A stretch of 43,608 nucleotides of DNA, taken from positions 11,367-54,974 of the forward strand of contig KB910523.1 in NCBI GenBank assembly GCA_000383115.1, given 5' to 3'. Source of the DNA: an alpha proteobacterium SCGC AAA015-N04. Lineage in GTDB: Bacteria; Pseudomonadota; Alphaproteobacteria; Puniceispirillales; Marisalimonadaceae. The translations under genes were made by a program, and so were the position numbers. Below, in pieces: positions 36,571 to 43,608 of this stretch (its first letter is position 1; the number at the start of each line of letters is the position of its first letter). The notes under the pieces were generated by a model. That model was not told where the DNA came from. It was given only the letters and a program-made list of their open reading frames with translations, and searched no databases.

Positions 36571-36599
36571 TTGATTATAATTTTATTATAAAATATTTT
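36571..36599 (+). promoter_or_regulatory. candidate promoter of tRNA-Lys
   Basis: TTGATT (36571-36576) and TATTTT (36594-36599) are 17 nt apart and end 11 nt before the tRNA-Lys 5' end. Each matches consensus at 4 of 6 positions. The background is AT-rich, so confidence is low. Confidence 0.3.
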
Positions 36600-36610
36600 C
36601 ATTATTTTTA

Positions 36611-36686
36611 GGGCGCGTAGCTCAGTTGGTAGAGCAATTGACTTTTAATCAATGGGTCACAGGTTCGAACCCTGTCGCGCTCACCA
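36611..36686 (+). tRNA. tRNA-Lys (anticodon TTT)
   Basis: 76-nt cloverleaf with encoded CCA. Acceptor GGGCGCG pairs with CGCGCTC (one G-U pair), anticodon stem ATTGA/TCAAT with loop CTTTTAA (anticodon at 36644-36646), and T-arm CAGGTTCGAACCCTG. U34 is a predicted target of the SelU encoded at 2640-3686, and U54 of TrmFO. Confidence 0.97.
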
Positions 36687-37024
36687 TTATTGGTGTTTAG
36701 AATATATGATGTTTTATCAATGCAAAACTAAATGAGACACTTGGCTCATTATTATAAGAATATTTTATTAATTTTGTAAATTTTTAGTTTTTGTTATGTT
36801 AAATTTTTAAACAAATATTATATATGATAATTTTCTAATTATTATCTGAGATTAACATTCATTCTTTTAAGATTAATGTTCAGTAACATTAGCGCAAACA
36901 AATTTATCATAACTAGAAATTGTATATAAACATTTTAAAACTTAAATTCTTTTATGAAATATTTATGGTTATTTTTAAAGTTGTTTAACATTATTTAACT
37001 ATAATTTCTTTACAAATTAAACAA
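36687..37024. other. 338-nt gene-free AT-rich spacer after tRNA-Lys
   Basis: No open frame, tRNA or clear terminator is visible. A weak 5-bp inverted repeat (ATGAG...CTCAT, around 36732-36749) and AACATT/AATGTT arms near 36853-36882 are within chance for this composition. It separates the housekeeping run from the accessory genes. Confidence 0.6.
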
Positions 37025-37285
37025 TTATTTTTTTATTACAGAACCTTCTTGAATTGAAACTTTTGCCATAGCCTGTTCACCTAGTCCTTGTAAAGCTTTC
37101 ATAGTTTCTATTTTCTTTCCTGCAACAGTTATATTTTCAAAAACTTCTATTATAAAGCCACTGTTATCTCCAGTTTTAAATAACATTCTCTTGTACTTCT
37201 GTTCTTCAACATTAGAAGCAATTGCTTCTACAACAGCCCATAAGGAAGGTGCTAATAATGTAAAGTTGATATTTCTTCCGTACAT
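37025..37285 (-). CDS. hypothetical 86-aa protein, partner of GYD-domain gene
   Basis: I do not recognise this protein. It has no signal peptide, membrane helix or cysteine, and reads as a small alpha/beta domain: a hydrophobic strand (INFTLLAP), a helix (LWAVVEAIASNVEEQKYK), two strands (KRMLFKTG and SGFIIEVFEN), and a C-terminal helix ending QALGEQAM-like (LQGLGEQAMAKVSI). Its ATG overlaps the stop of the GYD-domain gene (TAATG), so the two are translationally coupled and probably act together. A dimeric ferredoxin-like fold is possible but unproven. Confidence 0.72.
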   Translation of the reverse strand: MYGRNINFTLLAPSLWAVVEAIASNVEEQKYKRMLFKTGDNSGFIIEVFENITVAGKKIETMKALQGLGEQAMAKVSIQEGSVIKK

Positions 37286-37635
37286 TATTTTTCCTGGGAT
37301 ACTTGTTTTGCAGAAACATAGTTAGACATATTATTTGAGGCAATTTCAAAAATTTGTTTCCATTCTGAAGCTTCAAAAGCTCTAAACCAGTTTATTGAAG
37401 AAAAACTTCCACTAGCATAAATAAGATTACAAGCAGCGGCAATATCTTTATCTTCCTCGCCAGTTATAACACACATAAAATCAAAATCAGGAGAGTTTAA
37501 GTATAAAAATTCAATAAATTCTGCATTAAAACTTTTAACCAAAGGCTCTACTATTTCTCTTCTATTTTGTGGTTTGTTTAGCATTGATGCTGCAGTCTCT
37601 TGTGAATTTTTACCTGTAATAATATATTTTTTCAT
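37285..37635 (-). CDS. GYD-domain protein
   Basis: A 116-residue soluble protein resembling the GYD family, a small ferredoxin-like alpha/beta domain of unknown function. Visible family traits are the N-terminal strand YIITGKNSQE, the segment NAEFIEFLYLNSPDFDFMCVITGEEDKDIAAA (corresponding to the family's Y...GxYD...V...D...A) and ASGSFSSINWFRAFEASEWKQIF at the C-terminus. It is the first gene of a two-gene unit with the 86-residue protein and is divergent from the aldehyde dehydrogenase across 155 nt. AGGA lies about 11 nt before the ATG. The family call is by eye. Confidence 0.75.
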   Translation of the reverse strand: MKKYIITGKNSQETAASMLNKPQNRREIVEPLVKSFNAEFIEFLYLNSPDFDFMCVITGEEDKDIAAACNLIYASGSFSSINWFRAFEASEWKQIFEIASNNMSNYVSAKQVSQEK

Positions 37636-37667
37636 AAAAATTTAATCCTTTCTTAGTAACTATTTCA

Positions 37668-37690
37668 ATTTATTTAATATTTAAATAAAT
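37668..37690. promoter_or_regulatory. 9-bp inverted repeat in the GYD/aldehyde dehydrogenase divergent region
   Basis: ATTTATTTA (37668-37676), a 5-nt spacer, and TAAATAAAT (37682-37690) form a perfect inverted repeat in the divergent intergenic region. A second one (AAATATT, 1 nt, AATATTT) lies at 37756-37770. Both are pure A/T, so chance occurrence is a real possibility; a shared operator is the alternative. Confidence 0.28.
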
Positions 37691-37790
37691 AATAACAATT
37701 TTAATAAAAATTCCAATTTTTATGTTTACATAATTGCTGTTTTAAAATTAATATCAAATATTAAATATTTTAAAATAAGGGGGATTTTTT

Positions 37791-39281
37791 ATGACATTTA
37801 AATACAAAGATAAATATGGCAATTATATAAACGGAAAATTTGTTGATCCAATTGATGGACAATTTTTTGACAATATAACACCTATTAATGGAAAAGTTTT
37901 ATGTAAAATAGCAAGATCAAACGAAAAAGATATTAATTCTGCACTTGATGCAGCGCATGCAGCTAAAGATGATTGGGGAAAAACTAGCGTAACTGAACGA
38001 AGCAATATGTTAATTCAAATTGCTCAAATTATTGAAGATAACTTAGCCATGTTAGCTGAGGCAGAAACCTGGGATAACGGAAAAAGTATTAGGGAAACAA
38101 CAGCTGCTGACATACCTTTAGGTGTTGATCATTTTAGGTATTTTGCAAGTGTAATTAGAGCCCAGGAAGGTACGACCGCTGAAATAAATAATGACACAAT
38201 GTCCTATCTTATACCTGAACCATTAGGTGTTGTTGGTCAGATTATACCTTGGAATTTTCCATTACTAATGGCTATTTGGAAATTAGCTCCTGCATTGGCA
38301 ACAGGTAACTGTGTGGTTTTAAAACCTGCAGAACAAACACCAGCATCTATTATGGTTTTAATGGAATTAATAGGTCATTTAATTCCACCTGGAGTTGTAA
38401 ATATTGTGAACGGTTATGGATTAGAAGCGGGTAAACCTCTTGCTTCAAGCACTAGAATAGCAAAAATAGCATTCACTGGTGAAACTACTACTGGAAGAAT
38501 GATTTTACAATACGCTAGTCAAAACCTAATTCCTAGTACTTTAGAGTTAGGTGGAAAATCTCCAAATATTTTCTTTAAAGATATTGCTGATGCGGATGAT
38601 GATTTTTTTGATAAGTGTATTGAAGGTTTTGTAATGTTTGCCCTTAACCAGGGTGAGGTGTGTACTTGTCCAAGTAGAGCACTAATACATGAAGATATCT
38701 ATGATAAATTCATTGAGCGTTGTATTGAGAGAACTAAGGCTATTATTCAAGGAGATCCTCTTGATTCAAATACAATGATTGGCGCGATGGCTTCCGCAGA
38801 ACAGTATGAAAAAGTTAAATCTTACCTTGACCTTGGTAAAAAGGAGGGTGCAGAAGTTCTAATAGGTGGAGATGTTGCTCAAATGAGTGGTGAAATGGCA
38901 AATGGTTATTACATTCAACCTACTATCTTTAAAGGTCATAACAAAATGAGAATTTTTCAAGAAGAAATTTTTGGACCAGTTGTTTCAGTTTGTACTTTTA
39001 AAACTGATGAAGAGGCATTAGAAATTGCTAATGACACTCTTTATGGTTTAGGAGCGGGGATATGGACACGTGAACTTAATAAATCCTATAGATTTGGTCG
39101 TGCTATAAAAGCTGGTAGAGTTTGGACTAATTGTTATCATGACTATCCAGCGCATGCCGCTTTTGGTGGTTATAAACAATCAGGAATTGGTCGTGAAAAT
39201 CACTTGATGATGCTAAATCACTATCAACAAACAAAGAATCTATTAGTAAGTTATAGTCCTAAAAAACTTGGTTTCTTCTAG
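37791..39281 (+). CDS. NAD(P)-dependent aldehyde dehydrogenase
   Basis: Oxidises aldehydes to acids in the cytoplasm. The 496-residue protein has the full class motif set: [10 protein letters not shown] (Asn155), [19 protein letters not shown] (Gly230, Gly235), LELGGKSPN (Glu252), the nucleophile region [11 protein letters not shown] (Cys291) and [10 protein letters not shown]. It resembles the acetaldehyde/ExaC-AldB group, which often has a DUF779 gene next to it, as here, but the substrate is inference. AAGGGGGA precedes the ATG by about 7 nt, so translation should be strong. A stable hairpin follows the stop. Confidence 0.94.
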   Translation: MTFKYKDKYGNYINGKFVDPIDGQFFDNITPINGKVLCKIARSNEKDINSALDAAHAAKDDWGKTSVTERSNMLIQIAQIIEDNLAMLAEAETWDNGKSIRETTAADIPLGVDHFRYFASVIRAQEGTTAEINNDTMSYLIPEPLGVVGQIIPWNFPLLMAIWKLAPALATGNCVVLKPAEQTPASIMVLMELIGHLIPPGVVNIVNGYGLEAGKPLASSTRIAKIAFTGETTTGRMILQYASQNLIPSTLELGGKSPNIFFKDIADADDDFFDKCIEGFVMFALNQGEVCTCPSRALIHEDIYDKFIERCIERTKAIIQGDPLDSNTMIGAMASAEQYEKVKSYLDLGKKEGAEVLIGGDVAQMSGEMANGYYIQPTIFKGHNKMRIFQEEIFGPVVSVCTFKTDEEALEIANDTLYGLGAGIWTRELNKSYRFGRAIKAGRVWTNCYHDYPAHAAFGGYKQSGIGRENHLMMLNHYQQTKNLLVSYSPKKLGFF

Positions 39282-39292
39282 ATAAAATTTAA

Positions 39293-39314
39293 GGGCGCAA
39301 ATTACTTTGCGTCC
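39293..39314 (+). other. hairpin between aldehyde dehydrogenase and DUF779 genes
   Basis: GGGCGCAAA (39293-39301), loop TTAC and TTTGCGTCC (39306-39314) form a 9-bp stem with one G-U pair, much more G+C-rich than its surroundings. No U-run follows, so it is not a standard terminator. It ends 9 nt before the GGGG ribosome-binding site of the next gene and could attenuate, process or stabilise the mRNA. Confidence 0.6.
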
Positions 39315-39335
39315 TCAATTAACGGGGTAATGCTA

Positions 39336-39668
39336 ATGTTAAATCAGGTTGAAGCTACAGATGCAGCTTTAGAATTAATTAAAGAAATTAAAAAAGATTA
39401 TGGTGATGTTATTTTTCATCAATCTGGAGGATGCTGCGACGGTTCAGCGCCAATGTGTTTTCAAAAAGGTGATTTTTTAATTGCTGATCATGATGTTCAA
39501 ATGGGTGAAATAGGAGGAGTGCCTTTTTACATTGGTGGACTCCAATTTGAAGCTTGGAAACATACTAGACTGATAATCGACGTTGTAGAAGGGCAGGGTG
39601 GTATGTTTTCTTTAGATAATGGTAGAGGCAAAAGATTTATTACCAGATCTGAATTATGTGAAATTTAA
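39336..39668 (+). CDS. DUF779 family protein
   Basis: A 110-residue protein matching DUF779, which is found almost always beside aldehyde dehydrogenases of the acetaldehyde type and whose function is unproven. Conserved features are the Cys-rich FHQSGGCCDGSAPMCF segment (about residues 25-40), DVQMGEIGGVPFYI and the late GGMFSLDNGRGKRFITRSE. The cysteines suggest metal or redox chemistry (inference). I chose the ATG at 39336 because GGGG lies 8 nt upstream; the ATG at 39330 is too close to it. Confidence 0.9.
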   Translation: MLNQVEATDAALELIKEIKKDYGDVIFHQSGGCCDGSAPMCFQKGDFLIADHDVQMGEIGGVPFYIGGLQFEAWKHTRLIIDVVEGQGGMFSLDNGRGKRFITRSELCEI

Positions 39669-39680
39669 TAAATTTTGAGA

Positions 39681-40043
39681 TTAATATACAAAAGTTCTAT
39701 CGGCTTCCAATGATAAGTTAAGCAAAGTTTTTGGTAAAACTTTTCTTGTGTTGGTATCCTTCAAATCTTGATCTGTTACACCTCTAATTTCGCAAGATAT
39801 AGCTGATACGTATATAGGAACCCTACCTTTTTTAAGGACATTAAAATGTTCTTTTAACTTTCCTGTTCCTAAACCAACTAAATTATCTAAAACAGGTGGT
39901 CTAATAAGGCTAACAGCATCAGCGTTTAAAAAAACAATAACTTCGTGACCCTCTTCTACCGCGGTTCTAGCCAACATAAAACCAAGAGAGGCTTTTGTAG
40001 GGTTATTAGTTCCGTTTGTAATGTTAAATAAGATTTTGGCCAT
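39681..40043 (-). CDS. DsrE-family (sulfur-relay-like) small protein
   Basis: A 120-residue soluble protein of the DsrE/DsrF-like fold: an N-terminal strand and loop (KILFNITNGTNNPTKA), helix FMLARTAVEEGHEVIVFLNADAV, and a conserved Cys84 in YVSAISCEIRGV, which is where DsrE-like proteins place the sulfur-handling cysteine. The role (sulfur relay or peroxiredoxin-like) cannot be fixed from sequence alone. It converges on the DUF779 gene with 12 nt between. Confidence 0.78.
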   Translation of the reverse strand: MAKILFNITNGTNNPTKASLGFMLARTAVEEGHEVIVFLNADAVSLIRPPVLDNLVGLGTGKLKEHFNVLKKGRVPIYVSAISCEIRGVTDQDLKDTNTRKVLPKTLLNLSLEADRTFVY

Positions 40044-40172
40044 TAAAAACTCTAAAATACGTAATTTTGTAATTTTTTTCGTTTTTTATAAAGCTGATAT
40101 AACAAAAATTTTGATATATGCCCAATATTTGTTCAATATTTTACCTTAATAAAGCTAATGATTATTATAAAC

Positions 40173-40997
40173 TTATTGATTCATCACAAAACCACCATTT
40201 GGTGAAATTGTTTGGCCTGTTACAAATTTTGATTCATCAGATGCAAGATAAACAGCAGCCCAAGCTATATCATCAGTAGCGCCAAATTTTTTCATAGGTG
40301 TAGCCGCTTTTATAATTTTTTTTATATCACTTAAGTCTCTAGTCATGTCTGTATCAATATATCCAGGTGCAATTGCATTTACTCTTATGTTCCTGGATGC
40401 TAATTCTCTAGCTGTTGCTCTTGTAAAACCTAAAATCGCTGACTTTGCTGCAGAATAATGAGGAGAAGAGGGGCCACCTATTGTTCCCAAAACCGACCCC
40501 ATATTGATAATAGAGGCATCAGGTTGATTGTTCATAATTTTTAAAGCTTCACGTGTACAAAAAAAAGTTCCATCCAAATGAATGGAAATCATTTTGTGCC
40601 ATTCTTCATCAGTCATATTTACTGTTACATCAAAATGACTTTTGATTTTTTTATTCATTGCAAATTCTTTATTTTGAAGATTGTTAACTTTTATTCTTTC
40701 TTTAAGTAAGTCTTTACGATCTTCAAAACCATTAATACCAGCATTATTGACCAATATGTCTAATTTTTTGTAACGTTTTGCAATTTCTAGAAATACATTT
40801 TTGACGTTTTCTGAATTTGATACATCCAAGTAATAGGCTTTTCCATTTAATTCACGAGCTTTATGGAATGCTTCGTCTATATTGATGTCACATAAGATAA
40901 CTTTAGCGCCTTCATTATAAAAATGAGTTGCTATTGATGCACCAAGTCCTCTTGCAGCACCAGTAATCAAAGCAATTTTATTTTTTAATCTTTCCAT
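40173..40997 (-). CDS. short-chain dehydrogenase/reductase with an inserted loop
   Basis: NAD(P)-dependent SDR of 274 residues. TGAARGLG (12-19) is the cofactor loop, NNAG at 84-87, and the catalytic Ser168, Tyr181 and Lys185 are in SVLGTIGGPSSPHYSAAKSA. The C-terminal end GQTISPNGGF is typical of the classical family. Compared with ordinary 250-residue members it carries an extra Lys-rich stretch of about 30 residues (about 91-127) right after NNAG, over the substrate pocket. Substrate unknown. It is divergent from the MaoC-like gene. Confidence 0.9.
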   Translation of the reverse strand: MERLKNKIALITGAARGLGASIATHFYNEGAKVILCDINIDEAFHKARELNGKAYYLDVSNSENVKNVFLEIAKRYKKLDILVNNAGINGFEDRKDLLKERIKVNNLQNKEFAMNKKIKSHFDVTVNMTDEEWHKMISIHLDGTFFCTREALKIMNNQPDASIINMGSVLGTIGGPSSPHYSAAKSAILGFTRATARELASRNIRVNAIAPGYIDTDMTRDLSDIKKIIKAATPMKKFGATDDIAWAAVYLASDESKFVTGQTISPNGGFVMNQ

Positions 40998-41029
40998 AAA
41001 TAAAACCTAAATAAAATCTAAATAAAACT
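40997..41029 (-). repeat. three tandem 11-nt repeats in the SDR leader
   Basis: On the plus strand, TAAATAAAACC, TAAATAAAATC and TAAATAAAACT follow one another without a gap. The first abuts the SDR start codon, so on the minus strand the units lie directly before it. The only Shine-Dalgarno-like AGG is in the repeat next to the gene. Confidence 0.75.
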
Positions 41030-41107
41030 CGATCATAAAAATATATGAAAATAAAGAACTTTTTTGAATTCTTGCTATTTAGAACTTAGACATATATTTT
41101 GTACATA

Positions 41108-41578
41108 ATGAATAATTCAAAAAAAAACAAAATAAGTAAATATTTTGAAGATTTTTCAATTGGTGATAATTATCAATTACCATCAAGGACACAAACAAGT
41201 GCCATTTTCTCAATGTTTCAAGTTGCTTCAGGTGATAATGATCCAATTCATTATGATAAAGAGTTTTGTAAAAAAAAAGGACACTCAGAGATGTTAGCTC
41301 ATGGTATGCAAGTTTTAATTCAAACTGCAGCTGGTGCTGGTTCTTTTCCATCTGAAGTGAGAGACAGTCTGCTAGGATTAATTGAAGTTTCAGGAAAAAT
41401 GTTAAAACCTGTTTATAGAGAAGACACATTATATCCTGAATTAATTGTATCAAATCTTATTTCACAAAACAAAACTGGGATAATAGAAATGAAAGCACTA
41501 GTAAATAACCAATATAATATTCTGGTTTTTGAAGGATTTCACAAATATTTAGTTAAGAAAAAAGTTAATGATAATTAA
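41108..41578 (+). CDS. MaoC-like (hotdog-fold) enoyl-CoA hydratase domain protein
   Basis: A single hotdog-fold domain of 156 residues. The hydratase motif VASGDNDPIHYD (Asp43, His48) and the later LAHGM are the MaoC active-site pair; the rest has weaker identity. MaoC proteins hydrate trans-2-enoyl-CoA thioesters in fatty-acid or aromatic degradation, but the substrate is unknown here. The ATG at 41108 is preferred over a TTG at 41099. It stands alone between a divergent SDR and a convergent SDR. Confidence 0.88.
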   Translation: MNNSKKNKISKYFEDFSIGDNYQLPSRTQTSAIFSMFQVASGDNDPIHYDKEFCKKKGHSEMLAHGMQVLIQTAAGAGSFPSEVRDSLLGLIEVSGKMLKPVYREDTLYPELIVSNLISQNKTGIIEMKALVNNQYNILVFEGFHKYLVKKKVNDN

Positions 41579-41913
41579 ATAGTGTACTTGCTAATAAAAC
41601 ACCTATGATGTCCTTATTTGAGAAGCTATAAAAAGAAAAATTAAGTCTTTGAATTTTTTTTTAGTAAATGATTATAATATCAATTTTATTTGTTTATTTT
41701 TGTTTTTAAGCAATTGATATTTATAAATTTTTTTCACAATAAATCTATCTTTAATATTTTTATTGGTAATATTAGATATTAATTCAGAACAAATTTATTT
41801 TGATAATTCTTAATTTTATAAAGTTTATTATTATTTGTGTTTCCGTTGCTTATCCTGGGTAAAAGTATTATAAAAATGCTTAAAATTAAAAATTTATTTA
41901 TTAATATCATTTT
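41579..41913. other. 335-nt gene-free AT-rich spacer
   Basis: No convincing open frame, RNA gene or terminator hairpin is visible between the convergent MaoC-like and SDR genes. It contains long A/T runs only. Confidence 0.6.
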
Positions 41914-42675
41914 TTACTTTCTTAAAGAAGGAAGTCCAACCCCAGTAGATTCAAAACCTCCATCTACAGCTAAAATTTGACCGGTAATGTATGATGCTTT
42001 TTCAGACGCTAAAAAGTAAATAGTGTTAGCTATTTCATTTTCGGTTCCATATCTGTTTAATGGAATTGCATCATGGTATGCGTCTATTATGTCTTGAGTA
42101 TGAACCGCCATAGCTAGTTTTGTTTTTACTGGTCCAGGTGCAACACAATTAACTCGGATACCATATTCACCTAATTCGGCAGCCTGTTGCTTTGTCAGTT
42201 GCATAATGGCAGCTTTTGATGTTCCATACGCAACTCTTAGTGTCGACGCTCTGAGGCCAGATATAGATGCTATATTTATAATACTTCCTTTGGTTCTTTT
42301 TAAATAGTTGATTGCTTTTTGTGAGCACATAAAAGCACCATCTAAATTTGTTTTCATTACTTCATTCCATTGGTTAAAGACTGTTTCTTCTATTGAGCCA
42401 AAATCTGCAACACCAGCATTGTTAACTAAAACATCTACTCTGTCATGCCATTCGAGAATTTCCTGATACATCATATCTAATTTGTTCAAATCTGAAATAT
42501 CATAACAAAATGATTTCATTAAATTATTACTTAAAGATAAATTTGAAAGCTCATTTTTATCTCTATCAACTATTGCTACCTTAAAACCATTTTGACTAAA
42601 TAATTTGGCAGTTGCTAGACCAATTCCTCTTGCCGCACCAGTTACTATGGCTAATTTTTTCTTAGTTAATTTCAT
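41914..42675 (-). CDS. short-chain dehydrogenase/reductase
   Basis: Classical SDR of 253 residues: TGAARGIG (12-19), VNNAGVAD (NNAG 85-88), catalytic Ser137 with Tyr150 and Lys154 (VAYGTSKAAIMQ), VAPGPVKTKLA and a C-terminal TGQILAVDGGF. The Asp at the end of the second strand (VDRD) suggests preference for NAD(H) (family knowledge). Substrate unknown. It lies 19 nt downstream of the glutathione-transferase-like gene on the same strand, so they probably form a unit. Confidence 0.92.
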   Translation of the reverse strand: MKLTKKKLAIVTGAARGIGLATAKLFSQNGFKVAIVDRDKNELSNLSLSNNLMKSFCYDISDLNKLDMMYQEILEWHDRVDVLVNNAGVADFGSIEETVFNQWNEVMKTNLDGAFMCSQKAINYLKRTKGSIINIASISGLRASTLRVAYGTSKAAIMQLTKQQAAELGEYGIRVNCVAPGPVKTKLAMAVHTQDIIDAYHDAIPLNRYGTENEIANTIYFLASEKASYITGQILAVDGGFESTGVGLPSLRK

Positions 42676-42694
42676 AATCTATTAACTCAAGAAA

Positions 42695-43339
42695 TTAATC
42701 GTTATCTAATAAAGGGTTTGATGGTCTTTTTTCTAAACAGGATTTCCACCGATAAACATTTTTATATTTCTGCCCAAAATCAATTTTTAACATATTAGAT
42801 AGATTAAACATAAAATGGCTGGTTATATCGGCTATAGAAAATTTATCACCTAAAAGAAATTTATTTTCAGACAGATGTGGTTCGATCCTATTTAATAAAA
42901 TATAAAACATCTCAATTCCACGTTCAACTATTTCTGAAGACTGAGTGATACTGGTTCGAGTTCCCGGAATAACTTTTCCCTTAAAAAATGATGTTTTATT
43001 TCTTACTGAATGTAATAGTGGTAAAAATCCGTCAAGCTCAATTCTTCTATTCCACATATCAATAATTGCACGTTCTTTTGTATCATTTCCAAATAATTTT
43101 GAGCTTTCATATTGCTCATCCAAATAACGACAAATTGAAATTGTTTCTGTAATTATTGTCCCATTTTCTAACTCTAAAAAAGGAATACAATTAAAAGGAT
43201 TCATGGAATTATAAGGTTCCTTAAACAATTCATCTTCCCTAACATTTACTGAAATTGTTTCCAATTTTAATTTTTTTTCTCTTAAAAACATTTCAACTCT
43301 GAGAGCATTTGCAGCTGGTGCAAAAGTGTACAATTTCAT
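42695..43339 (-). CDS. glutathione S-transferase-like protein
   Basis: A 214-residue two-domain GST fold. The N-terminal thioredoxin-like domain (about 1-80) has the cis-Pro motif NCIPFLELENG and the glutathione-gamma-glutamyl contact region TETISICRYLDE. The all-helical C-terminal domain includes the N-capping-box segment FLLGDKFSIADITSHF. The N-terminal catalytic Ser/Tyr/Cys position is not clear (FAPAANALRVEMF), so activity is uncertain. Upstream on the same strand after a 40-nt gap is the ABC-2 permease. Confidence 0.9.
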   Translation of the reverse strand: MKLYTFAPAANALRVEMFLREKKLKLETISVNVREDELFKEPYNSMNPFNCIPFLELENGTIITETISICRYLDEQYESSKLFGNDTKERAIIDMWNRRIELDGFLPLLHSVRNKTSFFKGKVIPGTRTSITQSSEIVERGIEMFYILLNRIEPHLSENKFLLGDKFSIADITSHFMFNLSNMLKIDFGQKYKNVYRWKSCLEKRPSNPLLDND

Positions 43340-43379
43340 TAGAGAATCCTTTCATTTAAATATTAATTAAGATTATAGA

Positions 43380-43608
43380 TCAATTTTTAATTTTATATCC
43401 TGTTTTAAATATGTACCAAATTATGCTGATACATATACTTGTAAAAATTAGCATAAATGTAATACTAGTAAAAATAGGAACATCTCCCATTCCAAAAAAA
43501 GACCATCTAAATCCTGAGATTAAATATACTATCGGGTTTAGTAGAGCAAAATTTTGCCAAAATGGGGGAAGCATATCTATTGTATAAAAACTACCTCCTA
43601 AAAAAACT
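43380..43608 (-). CDS. ABC-2 type transporter permease, C-terminal fragment (window edge)
   Basis: The last 75 or so codons of a membrane permease; the frame is open to the edge of the window and lacks its start. The visible part has the family segment FLGGSFYTIDMLPPFWQ, then LNPIVYLISGFRWSFFG, and two hydrophobic helices ending in a short basic tail. This is the C-terminal signature of the ABC-2 permeases (drug/polysaccharide exporter group). The internal ATG at 43574 is not a start. Confidence 0.88.
   Translation of the reverse strand, partial: VFLGGSFYTIDMLPPFWQNFALLNPIVYLISGFRWSFFGMGDVPIFTSITFMLIFTSICISIIWYIFKTGYKIKN

Noticed and set aside
36611-43608. Possible attachment-site duplication of the tRNA-Lys 3' end
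   Set aside because: I saw no second copy of the tRNA 3' segment and no integrase within the window; the island idea rests on gene content only.
1-43608. CRISPR arrays, insertion sequences, phage genes or rRNA
   Set aside because: No regularly spaced repeats, transposase or phage motifs, or rRNA sequence were seen.

Overview
The window is strongly AT-rich, densely packed DNA that uses the standard code (TGA behaves as a stop). The gene order is alphaproteobacterial: tolC-valS, argS-SPOR-scpA-scpB-tatABC-serS-surE-pcm-LysM/M23, AAA ATPase-yajC-secD-secF, and uvrA/ssb-gyrA-coaD. Short intergenic gaps, low G+C and missing usual neighbours (no nagZ between the SPOR gene and scpA, nothing between tolC and valS) suggest a streamlined, probably marine, free-living alphaproteobacterium of the SAR11/HIMB59/AEGEAN-169 kind. 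The exact clade is inference. No phage, insertion sequence, CRISPR array or rRNA is visible.

Bases 1-2480 (+) hold the 3' part of an ABC-F ATPase gene, a YqaA/DedA-type membrane protein and a small secreted protein. Bases 2481-5975 (-) form a selenium cassette bracketed by tRNA genes: tRNA-Cys, an oxidoreductase-SelD fusion, SelU and tRNA-Asn. It should supply selenophosphate and install 2-selenouridine at U34 of tRNAs such as the tRNA-Lys(UUU) encoded at 36611. Bases 6152-12073 (+) carry tolC, valS and a divergent IlvD/Edd-family dehydratase. xthA and erpA (-) follow, divergent from dgt.

Bases 13300-24575 (+) are a long housekeeping run: dgt, argS, a SPOR protein, scpA and scpB (condensin partners), an orphan ABC ATPase with a TTG start, tatA/B/C, serS, surE, pcm and an NlpD-like lipoprotein whose LytM domain has lost zinc ligands. 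A DUF815-type AAA ATPase (-) is followed by yajC-secD-secF (+), so two protein-export systems (Tat and the Sec accessory complex) lie within about 9 kb. trmFO and uvrA (-) follow, divergent from ssb-gyrA-coaD (+).

From tRNA-Lys (36611-36686) to the end the character changes to looser spacing and metabolic or accessory genes on both strands. These are a GYD-domain protein with an 86-residue unrecognised partner, a divergent aldehyde dehydrogenase followed by DUF779, a DsrE-like protein, two short-chain dehydrogenases, a MaoC-like hydratase, a glutathione-transferase-like protein and the C-terminal end of an ABC-2 permease. This is the best place to look for something undescribed: a possible aldehyde/acyl-oxidation neighbourhood with AT-rich inverted repeats, a leader of three tandem 11-nt repeats, and a hairpin between the dehydrogenase and DUF779. 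Its function as a unit is inference only.

Several start codons are re-called here because a GGAG Shine-Dalgarno core sits about 6 nt before an internal start.
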